Origin: Ruminococcus flavefaciens
GTDB lineage: Bacteria > Bacillota > Clostridia > Oscillospirales > Ruminococcaceae
DNA length: 18,591 nt
Direction of reading: 5' to 3'
NCBI GenBank assembly: GCA_002350065.1
Contig: DEDQ01000045.1
Location: 620 to 19,210, forward strand
Part shown: piece after piece, positions 7,800-15,246 of the stretch
How positions within the stretch are numbered: the first letter of the stretch is position 1
Layout of the letters: every line of letters starts with the position of its first letter
Translations under genes and position numbers: made by a program
The notes under the pieces: model-generated
Told to the model about the DNA's origin: nothing
The model's input: only the letters and a program-made list of their open reading frames with translations
Database searches by the model: none

Positions 7800-8837
7800 A
7801 TGACCGATATCGTTGAGAAATTATATATGACCGGTGACCTCTCCGACAATGAGCTGAAAGCTCTTATCGAAACTGACGATGAAGCCGCCGCAAAGCTCCT
7901 CCGCGAACGCGCGGACGAGGTCCGCAGGAAGAGCTACGGCAAAAAAGTCTTTCTGCGCGGACTTATCGAGGTCTCGAGCTACTGCAAAAATGACTGCCTT
8001 TACTGCGGTATCCGCAGAAGCAACAAGGATGCTGACCGCTATCGCCTTTCCCGCGAACAGATAATGTCCTGCGCCGAGAGCGGATACGAGCTCGGATTCC
8101 GCACCTTCGTTATGCAGGGCGGTGAGGACTCGGCTTTCACCGACGACTTTATGTGCGGTGTCATTTCCGAGCTCCGCGAAAAATATCCCGACTGCGCTAT
8201 CACTCTCTCCCTCGGCGAGAGAAGCTTCGAGAGCTATAAACGTATGAAAGATGCCGGCGCTGACCGATATCTCCTTCGCCACGAAGCCGCTGACGGCGAG
8301 CTCTATAAAAAGCTCCACCCCGCGGAAATGAGCCTCGAAAACCGTAAAAACTGCCTGTTTCAGCTCCGCGAGCTCGGCTATCAGGTAGGCGCGGGATTCA
8401 TGGTTGGAGCTCCGTATCAGACCACTGATTCGCTTATCGCTGACCTGCGCTTCCTTCAGGAGCTGAAGCCTCAGATGATAGGCATCGGTCCTTTCGTGCC
8501 GCACCACTGCACTCCCTTTGCTGATGAAAACGGCGGCACTCTCGGGCTGACTCTCCGACTGCTCGGTATACTCAGGCTGATGTTCCCGAAGGTGCTGCTC
8601 CCCGCGACTACTGCTCTCGGGACAATAGCTCCCAACGGGCGCGAGCTCGGCTTGCAGACCGGCTGCAACGTCGTTATGCCGAACCTCTCACCCGTCAATG
8701 TGCGGAAGAAGTACGACCTCTACGACAATAAGATATGCACCGGCGAGGAGGCTGCCGAATGCCGTATGTGTCTGCAAAGACGCATCGAAGCTGCCGGATA
8801 TGAGGTCGCTGTCGAGCGCGGTGACTGCGTTATATGA
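7800..8837 (+). CDS. hydE: HydE, radical SAM maturase of [FeFe]-hydrogenase
   Basis: A BioB-like radical SAM enzyme that, with HydF and HydG, builds the diiron subcluster of the [FeFe]-hydrogenase H-cluster. 345 residues. The SAM cluster motif CxxxCxxC is Cys62, Cys66, Cys69 in the context EVSSYCKNDCLYCGIR, which is typical of HydE rather than BioB or PylB. GGED (108-111) is the SAM-binding stretch. Near the C-terminus Cys313, Cys321 and Cys324 have the C-x7-C-x2-C spacing of the accessory cluster known from Thermotoga HydE. GGAGG overlaps the end of nadA 5 nt before the ATG, so the two genes are translationally linked. A PylB-like or other relative is possible but less likely. Confidence 0.85.
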   Translation: MTDIVEKLYMTGDLSDNELKALIETDDEAAAKLLRERADEVRRKSYGKKVFLRGLIEVSSYCKNDCLYCGIRRSNKDADRYRLSREQIMSCAESGYELGFRTFVMQGGEDSAFTDDFMCGVISELREKYPDCAITLSLGERSFESYKRMKDAGADRYLLRHEAADGELYKKLHPAEMSLENRKNCLFQLRELGYQVGAGFMVGAPYQTTDSLIADLRFLQELKPQMIGIGPFVPHHCTPFADENGGTLGLTLRLLGILRLMFPKVLLPATTALGTIAPNGRELGLQTGCNVVMPNLSPVNVRKKYDLYDNKICTGEEAAECRMCLQRRIEAAGYEVAVERGDCVI

Positions 8838-8840
8838 TAA

Positions 8841-8858
8841 AGCCGTTAGCTAATGGCT
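8841..8858. other. 18-bp intergenic palindrome
   Basis: AGCCGTTAGCTAATGGCT is self-complementary apart from one G-T pair (8845/8854) and has no loop. It sits in the 39-nt gap between hydE and the next gene, before the AAAGGAG site. It could be a protein-binding site, a processing site or chance. Confidence 0.3.
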
Positions 8859-8876
8859 AATATAAAGGAGTAAAAA

Positions 8877-9815
8877 ATGCGAGTAAGATTTCATCTCCCC
8901 GATTTTTCGGGACGCTTTAAATTAAATCTGATGTTTGCGGAAATGCTCAAAAACAAGCCCGAGTTCTTCCGCGATGGCGTAGAAATTGCCTCTTTCTACG
9001 GCGTTTTCCCGCCTTCAATATGGAACGGCGGACGCACTCAGGGCGGCGTCTGTGACAGCACCTTCGTCAAACAGGTGCTCCAAGCCTTCAATGAGCGCGG
9101 TATCCCCCTGAGATTCACCTTCACTAACCCCGCTCTCGAGAAAAAACACCTCGCCGACCCGTTCTGCAATATGGTCATGAACCTCGCAAATAACGGGCTC
9201 AACGAGGCGATAGTCATGTCCCCGCTTCTCGAGGACTATATCCGCAAAAACTACCCGAAGTACAAGCTCACAAGCTCGACCTGCAAGCGTATCACCGACC
9301 CTGATAAGCTCAATGAGGAGCTCGGCAAGGACTACAGCATCGTCGTTGTCGATTACGACTTCAACAACAATTTCGATGTCCTCGAAAAGCTCCCACGCAA
9401 GCAGGACTGCGAGCTTCTCGTAAATGCCTGCTGCGAGCCCGGCTGCCCGCGCAGAAGCGCTCACTACCGCTGCATCGGCGAGCAGCAGATAGCCTACAAC
9501 GAGCATATCAAAAAACACCCCGGTATGCCCTTTAATCCCGATAAGTACGACCCTCAGCACTTCCGCGACTGTCCCTACTCGCAGCGCGGTATCTTCGATA
9601 TCCGCGGGCTCAGGACTCATATCTCTCCCGACGATATCTGGGATAAATACGTGCCTATGGGCTTTGAGCAGTTCAAGATAGAGGGACGTACCGCAAGTGC
9701 GCTCAATATCCTCGAGACCTATATGTACTATATGGCTAAGCCCGAATGCCGCGATGAGGCGCGTTTCACTCTGCTGAAAGCCCTCGAAAACAGCGGCGCT
9801 CTTACCTACAGATAA
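8877..9815 (+). CDS. U32-peptidase-like protein, copy A
   Basis: 312 residues, cytoplasmic, with no signal peptide or membrane helix. The best family clue is GFEQFKIEGR (262-271) near the C-terminus: the (F/V)KIEGR element is characteristic of the U32 peptidase/UbiU-UbiV/hydroxylase-maturation families, placed as here before a helix rich in Tyr. Central cysteines at 185, 186 and 190 (ACCEPGC), plus Cys59, Cys97, Cys136, Cys232 and Cys291, could hold an Fe-S cluster as in UbiU/UbiV (inference). Otherwise the sequence does not match a family I can name. Strong AAAGGAG site 6 nt before the ATG, 39 nt after hydE. Its downstream neighbour is a close paralogue. Membership of U32 is tentative. Confidence 0.6.
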   Translation: MRVRFHLPDFSGRFKLNLMFAEMLKNKPEFFRDGVEIASFYGVFPPSIWNGGRTQGGVCDSTFVKQVLQAFNERGIPLRFTFTNPALEKKHLADPFCNMVMNLANNGLNEAIVMSPLLEDYIRKNYPKYKLTSSTCKRITDPDKLNEELGKDYSIVVVDYDFNNNFDVLEKLPRKQDCELLVNACCEPGCPRRSAHYRCIGEQQIAYNEHIKKHPGMPFNPDKYDPQHFRDCPYSQRGIFDIRGLRTHISPDDIWDKYVPMGFEQFKIEGRTASALNILETYMYYMAKPECRDEARFTLLKALENSGALTYR

Positions 9816-9824
9816 GGAGCTGTT

Positions 9825-10784
9825 ATGAAAGCACGTTTTCATCTTCCTGATTTCAGCAAGCACTACGGCTTCAATATCATCTTCGCCGAAATGCTGAAAT
9901 ACCTCCCCGAATACTTCCGCGAAGGCGTAGAGATCGCTTCCGTTTACGGCACCTTCCCCCCTGCCATATGGAACGGAGGTCGTTTCCAGTACGGGATTTG
10001 CGACAAGGACTTCATCAAAACCGTCATCAAAGCCTTCAATGACCGCGGTATCCCCCTGAGATTCACGTTCACAAATCCGCTCATCGAGAAAAAACACCTC
10101 GCCGATGACTTCTGCAACCTCATCATGCACCTCGCTGACAACGGCATGAACGAGGTCATAGTCGCGTCGCCGGTGCTCGAGGAGTATATCCGCGAGAATT
10201 ACCCCAATTACAAGCTCACAAGCTCGACCTGCAAACGCATAACCGAGCCGGACAAGCTCTACGATGAGCTCGACAAGGACTACCATATCGTCGTTATCGA
10301 CTACGACCTCAACAACAACTTCGAAGCTCTCGAAAAAATACGCGACAAGAAAAAGTGCGAGCTCCTCGTGAATGCCTGCTGCAACCCCGGGTGCAAGCTC
10401 CGCTCGGAGCACTACCGCATCATCGGCGCTGAACAGTTCGCCTACGCCGAGCATATAAAGAAATTCCCCAACCGCGACTTCGATTTCTTCAATATGCCTA
10501 AGTATGCAGAGTTCCGCAATGACGCCGTTTTCGGCTGTCAGTGCATGAACCGTACCATTTTCCAGAGCTGCAAACTCGCCAATCATATAACTCCCGACGC
10601 AATATGGGAGAAGTATGTCCCCATGGGCTTCGAGCAGTTCAAGATAGAGGGAAGAACTATCGACGTCTTTAACCTCATCGAGCACTATATGTACTATATG
10701 GTGAAGCCCGAATGCCGCGACGAGGCGCGTCTGCGCCTGCTCATTCAGCTCGCTAAACGCGGTATCATCAAGACGGCGTTCTGA
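9825..10784 (+). CDS. U32-peptidase-like protein, copy B
   Basis: 319 residues, paralogous to copy A over its whole length. Near-identical blocks include RFHLPDF, AEMLK, GVEIAS, IWNGGR, GIPLRFTFTNP, EKKHLAD, YKLTSSTCKRIT, LLVNACC.PGC and YVPMGFEQFKIEGR (264-277). The cysteines at 59, 97, 136, 178, 185, 186 and 190 are kept; the distal ones differ (Cys238, Cys240, Cys249 in place of Cys232), so a cluster site could be remodelled. A short insertion lies after residue 215. AAGGAG overlaps the stop of copy A, giving a 9-nt gap and probable coupling. The two may form a heterodimer, as UbiU and UbiV do (inference). Last gene of the nadA operon, closed by the terminator at 10820. Confidence 0.6.
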   Translation: MKARFHLPDFSKHYGFNIIFAEMLKYLPEYFREGVEIASVYGTFPPAIWNGGRFQYGICDKDFIKTVIKAFNDRGIPLRFTFTNPLIEKKHLADDFCNLIMHLADNGMNEVIVASPVLEEYIRENYPNYKLTSSTCKRITEPDKLYDELDKDYHIVVIDYDLNNNFEALEKIRDKKKCELLVNACCNPGCKLRSEHYRIIGAEQFAYAEHIKKFPNRDFDFFNMPKYAEFRNDAVFGCQCMNRTIFQSCKLANHITPDAIWEKYVPMGFEQFKIEGRTIDVFNLIEHYMYYMVKPECRDEARLRLLIQLAKRGIIKTAF

Positions 10785-10819
10785 AAACTGCCCTCTATAA
10801 TGAATATCACTCTTAACTT

Positions 10820-10859
10820 AAAAAGCCATAAAGAAGTCAAAGCTTCTTTATGGCTTTTT
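10820..10859. terminator. Strong bidirectional terminator
   Basis: A 17-bp perfect stem, AAAAAGCCATAAAGAAG (10820-10836) with its complement (10843-10859), around a 6-nt loop. The A and T tracts let it serve both the plus-strand nadA operon and the convergent feo operon, whose last stop is at 10863. Confidence 0.93.
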
Positions 10860-10862
10860 CGC

Positions 10863-11018
10863 TTATGGACTGCTTTTTTCGTCCTTGCAGGCGGCATGGC
10901 ACGCGGAGCAGTCTCCGCAGCAGCACTTGCCGCTTTTACGCTGCTTTTTTATGCTCACAAGCGCTGCCGCAACTGCTGCGGTTATTGCTCCTATGAGAAG
11001 TATGTCTATCAGGCTCAT
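10863..11018 (-). CDS. FeoB-associated Cys-rich membrane protein
   Basis: A 51-residue protein: an N-terminal membrane helix (about 3-22), a basic turn (KKQRK), then a cluster of six cysteines (32, 33, 34, 37, 40, 44) in KCCCGDCSACHAAC. This is the layout of the small FeoB-associated Cys-rich family, found directly after feoB in many Firmicutes and thought to aid ferrous iron passage. I take the ATG at 11016-11018 as start because AGGAG overlaps the end of feoB just upstream; an open frame continues further up but runs into feoB and lacks a site. The gap to the feoB stop is 2 nt. Confidence 0.88.
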   Translation of the reverse strand: MSLIDILLIGAITAAVAAALVSIKKQRKSGKCCCGDCSACHAACKDEKSSP

Positions 11019-11020
11019 GT

Positions 11021-13366
11021 TCAGGCTCCTATCAGCGTGCCGATAAAATGTATCAGCGCTGCCGCTATCCACGCGATGCCGGTCTGCCATACCACTACTA
11101 TCGCTGCCCATTTCCTGCCATATTCACGCCTTATCGACGCTATCGCCGCTACGCACGGTGTGTACAGCAGCGAGAATACCAGCAGCGATGCCGCAGTCAG
11201 CGGGCTCATGAATGCCGCTACGTCGCCGCTGAACAGTATCTTCAGCGTGGAGACGACGCTCTCCTTTGCGATGAAGCCCGATACCAGCGATACGCATATC
11301 CTCCAGTCGCCAAGTCCCGCCGGCGCCATGAGCGGTGCCGCTATTCGTGCAATTGAGGCGAGTATGCTGTCCTCAGGATTATCAACAAGTGCGAGACGGA
11401 GGTCGAAGCTCTGCATGAACCATATCGCTATGGTCGCTATCAGTATGACCGTGAATGCCCTTTGCAGAAAGTCCTTCGCCTTCTCCCAGAGAAGCTGTGT
11501 CGTGTTTTTCATGCCCGGCATACGGTAATTCGGAAGCTCCATTACAAACGGGACTGCCTCGCCGCGGAATAGCGTGCTCTTGTATAGTATCGCCGCAAGT
11601 ATGCCGACAAGTATGCCGAGTAGGTATAGTCCGGTCATGACGAGACCTCCCTTGCCCGGGAAAAACGCACTCACGAAAAAGGCGTATATCGGCAGCTTTG
11701 CCGTGCAGCTCATGAACGGCGTCAGCAGTATGGTCATCTTGCGGTCGCGCTCGCTCGGGAGAGTCCTCGTCGCCATGACAGCCGGTACAGTGCAGCCAAA
11801 ACCGATAAGCAGCGGCACTATGCTTCGTCCGGAAAGTCCTATCTTTCGCAGCAGCTTATCCATTACAAATGCCACTCGCGCGATGTAGCCGCTGTCCTCG
11901 AGAAGCGACAGGAATAAGAATAATATCACGATTATCGGCAGAAAGCTCAGCACGCTTCCTACTCCGGCAAATATTCCGTCGATTATGAGACTGTGTATCG
12001 CGTCGTTGACGTGCGCCCGCGTCAGTGCCGCATCTGTAACGTCCGTTACCCAGCCGATACCGTCCTCGAGAAGCCCCTGCAGCCACGCTCCGATGACGTT
12101 GAAGGTAAGCCAGAATACAAGTCCCATTATGGCGATAAATGCCGGTATCGCCGTGTATTTTCCCGTCAGGAACTTGTCTATCCGGCGGCTGCGGACGTGT
12201 TCCTTGCTCTCGTGAGGCTTGATGACCGTCTCGCCGCAGAGCTTCATTATGTATGCGAAACGCATATCCGCTATGGCTGCACTGCGGTCGAGTGAACGCT
12301 CCTTTTCCATCTGGCGGACGATGTGCTCGACAAAGGTCTCCTCATCCGTGTCGAGCGCGAGCTGCTTGACGATGAGCGGATCTCCCTCCGCTATCTTGCT
12401 TGCCGCAAACTGCACCGGAAGTCCCGCTTTTTCTGCGTGGTCTTCGATGAGGTGGCTTATCGCGTGCAGACAGCGATGTACAGCTCCGCCGTTTTTGTCC
12501 TTTTCACAGAAATCGTGTATCACCGGCGCTTCCTGATAATACGCAACGTGTATCGCGTGCTCGACAAGCTCGTCAACTCCCTGATTTTTCGCCGCCGATA
12601 TCGGTACTACAGGAACTCCCAGCATATTCTCCATTTCGTTGAAGTCGATGCTTCCGCCGTTGGCTGTGAGCTCGTCCATCATGTTTACAGCTACTACCAT
12701 CGGGATATTCAGCTCTATCAGCTGCATAGTCAGGTAAAGATTGCGCTCGATGTTGTTCGCGTCTACTATGTTGATGATTGCGTGCGGTTTCTCGTTAAGG
12801 ACGAAATTTCGCGATACTATCTCCTCGCTCGTGTACGGCGACATTGAGTATATACCCGGCAGGTCGGTGATGTTCGTGTTTGGGTGTCCCTTTATCGCGC
12901 CGTCTTTGCGGTCGACTGTTACTCCCGGAAAATTGCCGACGTGCTGCTTCGAGCCCGTAAGCCGGTTGAACAAGGTCGTCTTGCCGCTGTTCTGATTTCC
13001 CACAAGTGCAAATGTCAGGATAGTTCCGTCCGGCAGCGGGACTCCGCTGCCCTTCGGGTGGAATTTGCCTCCTTCACCAAGTCCCGGGTGCTCTGACTTT
13101 TTCTTCGTCGCCTTCTTCTCCTCGGCTGCCTGCTTCGCGCTGACCGGTGTGACCTCTATCAGCTCGGCATCCGCAAGCCGCAGCGTGAGCTCGTAGCCGT
13201 GGAGCGTGAGCTCCATTGGGTCGCCCATCGGCGCGAATTTCGTGATAGTTACCTCTGTTCCCGGTATTATTCCCATGTCGAGAAAGTGCTGCCTCAGCGC
13301 TCCCTCGCCGTTTAATCTGTCGACCTTGACGGTCTGTCCTGTTTTTATTTCCTTCAGAGTTGACAT
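11021..13366 (-). CDS. feoB: FeoA-FeoB fusion, ferrous iron transporter
   Basis: GTP-dependent Fe(II) uptake across the cytoplasmic membrane. From the ATG at 13366 the protein has 781 residues. Residues 1-75 are an SH3-like FeoA domain (MGIIPGTEVTI, LRLADAELIEV). A charged linker (76-115, rich in Lys) follows. The G domain has G1 GNQNSGKT (123-130), G2 Thr150, G3 DLPG (168-171), G4 NMMD (228-231) and G5 SAAK (257-260). From about 390 comes the polytopic transport domain with the two gate regions containing conserved cysteines (GFGCTVPA and TPFMSCTAKLP) and the C-terminal YTPCVAA. AAGGAG lies 5 nt before the chosen ATG; the open frame extends to 13453 but only with a TTG and no site. FeoA is fused rather than separate. 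Confidence 0.95.
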   Translation of the reverse strand: MSTLKEIKTGQTVKVDRLNGEGALRQHFLDMGIIPGTEVTITKFAPMGDPMELTLHGYELTLRLADAELIEVTPVSAKQAAEEKKATKKKSEHPGLGEGGKFHPKGSGVPLPDGTILTFALVGNQNSGKTTLFNRLTGSKQHVGNFPGVTVDRKDGAIKGHPNTNITDLPGIYSMSPYTSEEIVSRNFVLNEKPHAIINIVDANNIERNLYLTMQLIELNIPMVVAVNMMDELTANGGSIDFNEMENMLGVPVVPISAAKNQGVDELVEHAIHVAYYQEAPVIHDFCEKDKNGGAVHRCLHAISHLIEDHAEKAGLPVQFAASKIAEGDPLIVKQLALDTDEETFVEHIVRQMEKERSLDRSAAIADMRFAYIMKLCGETVIKPHESKEHVRSRRIDKFLTGKYTAIPAFIAIMGLVFWLTFNVIGAWLQGLLEDGIGWVTDVTDAALTRAHVNDAIHSLIIDGIFAGVGSVLSFLPIIVILFLFLSLLEDSGYIARVAFVMDKLLRKIGLSGRSIVPLLIGFGCTVPAVMATRTLPSERDRKMTILLTPFMSCTAKLPIYAFFVSAFFPGKGGLVMTGLYLLGILVGILAAILYKSTLFRGEAVPFVMELPNYRMPGMKNTTQLLWEKAKDFLQRAFTVILIATIAIWFMQSFDLRLALVDNPEDSILASIARIAAPLMAPAGLGDWRICVSLVSGFIAKESVVSTLKILFSGDVAAFMSPLTAASLLVFSLLYTPCVAAIASIRREYGRKWAAIVVVWQTGIAWIAAALIHFIGTLIGA

Positions 13367-13387
13367 AGCTGCTCCTTCTGTATTTTT

Positions 13388-13439
13388 GCGGGCTCTGCCT
13401 TCGTATCCGCTTTCAGAGGGACGGATAACGCTCGCCTGC
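13388..13439 (-). promoter_or_regulatory. Possible structured RNA leader of feoAB
   Basis: In the roughly 118-nt leader, UAUCCG (13427-13422) pairs with CGGAUA (13409-13404), extended by CG/CG past a bulge. GCAGGC (13439-13434) can pair with GCCCGC (13393-13388) with one mismatch. CUCUG in the apical loop (13418-13414) is complementary to CAGAG (13397-13393), so a pseudoknot is possible. It matches no riboswitch I can recall. Confidence 0.35.
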
Positions 13440-13490
13440 TTAAAAGTTCGCAAAAGCTAACCGCTGAATATCATCGGTAGTTCTTAGTAT

Positions 13491-13519
13491 ATTCTAACAC
13501 CTTATCACTCATGTGTCAA
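13491..13519 (-). promoter_or_regulatory. Sigma-A promoter of the feo operon
   Basis: On the minus strand, consensus TTGACA (13514-13519) and TAGAAT (13491-13496) are 17 bp apart. Transcription would start near 13484. An imperfect inverted repeat, GAATAT (13466-13471) and ATATTC (13489-13494), overlaps the -10 and start and might be an operator, but I cannot assign it to Fur or DtxR type. Confidence 0.8.
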
Positions 13520-13587
13520 CCATTTGTTTATACTTGCTAACAAAAAAATAAACATATCAGGCTCGCTTTTTTCTGACAACCTGTCTA

Positions 13588-13616
13588 TTGATATGCGCTC
13601 GCCTTTGTGCTATAAT
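13588..13616 (+). promoter_or_regulatory. Sigma-A promoter of the PP2C phosphatase gene
   Basis: TTGATA (13588-13593) and perfect TATAAT (13611-13616), 17 bp apart, with TGC giving an extended -10. The predicted start near 13623 rules out any translation start upstream of it. Confidence 0.85.
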
Positions 13617-13655
13617 ATTAAGTGGCACTCAGAACAAAAGGAAGCTGATACAGCT

Positions 13656-14516
13656 ATGTTAAATATATTTAGAAAAAAAGAAGAACCATATATTTCCATT
13701 CTCGCCGGCACTGAGGACGACGAATTCCTCACCGGCAAGGAGCTCCGCATTTCTGCCGTTTCCGACGTCGGATTCGTCCGCCAGAACAACGAGGACAATT
13801 TCTACGCCGACGGCATCGGTGTAAAACCTAAAGAAAACTGCTCGCTCCAGTGTACTGTAACAACCGATAAGCGCCGTATTTTCGCCGTTTGCGACGGCAT
13901 GGGCGGCGAGGCCTTCGGCGATATCGCCTCTGAAATATCCGTCAGCGCTCTTGAGGCTCAGGCCGAGCTTATCCGCAATGCCGATAAGGAAGACCTCTCC
14001 CGCGCGGTGAATCTCTACTCCGATTCCGCAAACGACGCCATTTGCCGCATGACTGTCGAGAAACAATGCGGCAGGAGCGGCTCTACTCTCGCGCTCGTCT
14101 GCGTCGAGGACGGCTTCGTCTACTGCTATAACCTCGGCGACAGCCGCATCTACTACTACAGCGGCGGAAATATAACTCAGCTCTCGCAGGACCATACCCT
14201 CGCGGCTCAGAAGCTCCGTGCAGGTATTTACAACGAGGAGGAAGCCCGCAGCAGCTCCGATGCGCACAAGCTCATCACCTTCCTCGGCGTCGATGACGAC
14301 AGGGTCGGGCTTAAAGCCTTTGAAGCTGAGCCTATCGAGCTCAGCTGCGGTAAGATCCTCATCTGCAGCGACGGCCTTACCGATATGTGCCTCGATTACG
14401 AGATAGCTATGGTGCTCTCTGAGCAGCATGACAACTACGCGGAGGCGCTCGCCGAAAAAGCCCTCGAAAAAGGCGGCTGGGACAATACTACCTGCATTGT
14501 CATTGAGGCGCTTTGA
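13656..14516 (+). CDS. PP2C-type Ser/Thr protein phosphatase (Stp/PrpC-like)
   Basis: A metal-dependent phosphatase that removes phosphate from Ser/Thr, usually opposing a PASTA-type kinase. 286 residues. Motifs in order: SDVGFVRQNNEDNF (36-49, metal ligands Glu46/Asp47), CDGMGGEAFG (79-88, Asp80), GSTLALV (142-148), NLGDSRIYYY (159-168), QDHTLA (178-183), CSDGLTD (237-243, Asp239) and GGWDNTT (273-279, Asp276). All PP2C metal aspartates are present. There is an N-terminal extension of about 30 residues before the catalytic domain. The start at 13656 is set by the promoter at 13588-13616; the site AAAGGAAG is somewhat far (about 12 nt). No kinase gene lies next to it, so it is a single-gene unit. 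Confidence 0.92.
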   Translation: MLNIFRKKEEPYISILAGTEDDEFLTGKELRISAVSDVGFVRQNNEDNFYADGIGVKPKENCSLQCTVTTDKRRIFAVCDGMGGEAFGDIASEISVSALEAQAELIRNADKEDLSRAVNLYSDSANDAICRMTVEKQCGRSGSTLALVCVEDGFVYCYNLGDSRIYYYSGGNITQLSQDHTLAAQKLRAGIYNEEEARSSSDAHKLITFLGVDDDRVGLKAFEAEPIELSCGKILICSDGLTDMCLDYEIAMVLSEQHDNYAEALAEKALEKGGWDNTTCIVIEAL

Positions 14517-14524
14517 TTTGTTAT

Positions 14525-14560
14525 AAACGAACGGGCACACCATAATGTGTGCCCGTGTTT
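14525..14560. terminator. Bidirectional terminator
   Basis: ACGGGCACAC (14531-14540) pairs with GTGTGCCCGT (14547-14556) around CATAAT, extended by AAAC/GTTT across a GA bulge. It separates the PP2C gene from the convergent small coiled-coil gene ending at 14564. Confidence 0.88.
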
Positions 14561-14563
14561 GCT

Positions 14564-14791
14564 TTATTTCAGCGAGTTGAGCTTCTTTTGCAGCTCTATC
14601 ATGTGATTTCGGCAAGCCGTTATCTCGCCTGTGTATTTGTTGAACCACTCTACGTCCGTCTCGTCAGGCTGCTCCTGAAGCAGGATCGCCTGAACAAGCG
14701 CCGACTGAGAACGCGAACGCTTTCTCTCTATCTCCTTGATAGTGCTCATGCAGAGCTTTATTTCCTTTTTGAGACGTCTTTTTTCGCCCAT
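14564..14791 (-). CDS. Small coiled-coil protein of unknown function
   Basis: 75 residues, highly charged, predicted almost wholly helical: MGEKRRLKKEIK at the start, KEIERKRSRSQ, a short break around QPDETDVEWF, and an amphipathic C-terminal helix ending MIELQKKLNSLK. No signal or membrane segment, so cytoplasmic. A strong AAGGAGG site lies 9 nt before the ATG and the gene starts 20 nt after the stop of the membrane protein upstream, so it is the last gene of the AAA+/signal peptidase operon. No known family recognised; it may bind the long coiled coil of the 989-residue protein (inference). Confidence 0.75.
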   Translation of the reverse strand: MGEKRRLKKEIKLCMSTIKEIERKRSRSQSALVQAILLQEQPDETDVEWFNKYTGEITACRNHMIELQKKLNSLK

Positions 14792-14811
14792 ATTAGGTTT
14801 CCTCCTTCCCG

Positions 14812-15246
14812 TCAGCGTCCCTTCTTGTCTATCGAGCTGACGAAATCATCTGCCTCTTTATAACCTTTGTCAAGGTTCGCGAGGATATCGTCTATTGCTG
14901 TTTTCAGCTCCGGAAGCTTCTGCTTTGTCTGCTCCGGATACTTGATAACGCAGGCGTTGAGCTGGTTTATCGTCACCTTTTCCTTTTCGTAGTCCTCTAC
15001 AAGAAAGGCAAACGAATTCGCACTGCTCATATCACTCACGATTCGCATATACCGCATATCAAGGTCGCCCTCATTGTTCAGATATGAGGTTATGTCCTCG
15101 GATACGTGCATGAGATTGTCCTTGTACTGCGCGACATATGTCTCCTGCGTGCGCTTGGTCTCGTCAATGTACAGCCCGATAAAAACGAGCATCGCTATGA
15201 AGGTGAAGATGAAAAGAACGATCGCTCTAATCATTCTTCGCTTCAT
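14812..15246 (-). CDS. Single-pass membrane protein of unknown function
   Basis: 144 residues. A short basic N-terminus (MKRRMIR) precedes one membrane helix (about 6-27), and the remaining 115 or so residues are helical and soluble, probably outside the cell (type II topology): a segment around DNLMHVSEDITSYLNNEG, then YEKEKVTINQLN and a C-terminal helix LPELKTAIDDILANLDKGYKEA. It resembles the helical sensor bundles of chemoreceptor-like proteins only in general shape. I start at 15246 because AGGAGAAG lies just upstream; the open frame extends to 15306 within the preceding gene. It overlaps the end of that gene by 20 bp, indicating coupling. No lipobox or clear signal-peptidase cleavage site. 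Confidence 0.8.
   Translation of the reverse strand: MKRRMIRAIVLFIFTFIAMLVFIGLYIDETKRTQETYVAQYKDNLMHVSEDITSYLNNEGDLDMRYMRIVSDMSSANSFAFLVEDYEKEKVTINQLNACVIKYPEQTKQKLPELKTAIDDILANLDKGYKEADDFVSSIDKKGR

Noticed and set aside
7821-8507. A 228-codon minus-strand open frame opposite hydE
   Set aside because: It lies entirely inside the hydE coding region, whose motifs are unambiguous; no start signals were seen.
9015-10685. A 556-codon open frame on the minus strand opposite the two U32-like genes
   Set aside because: It mirrors the codon bias of the plus-strand pair (frequent CTC, GAG and TAC codons leave few antisense stops), has no ribosome binding site, and reads as a repetitive Glu/Val/Leu-rich sequence. 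The two sense genes have proper start sites, an operon context and conserved motifs.
13367-13453. N-terminal extension of FeoA-FeoB from a TTG at 13453
   Set aside because: The ATG at 13366 has a good AAGGAG site and begins exactly at a FeoA-like N-terminus; the extra 29 residues look like leader sequence.
13524-13655. N-terminal extension of the PP2C frame from a TTG at 13524
   Set aside because: The promoter at 13588-13616 lies within it, so it cannot be in the transcript; the extension also has no PP2C similarity.
13659-14648. A 329-codon minus-strand open frame opposite the PP2C gene
   Set aside because: It runs across the terminator hairpin and both flanking gene ends, and the sense strand has all PP2C motifs. 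Treated as a shadow.
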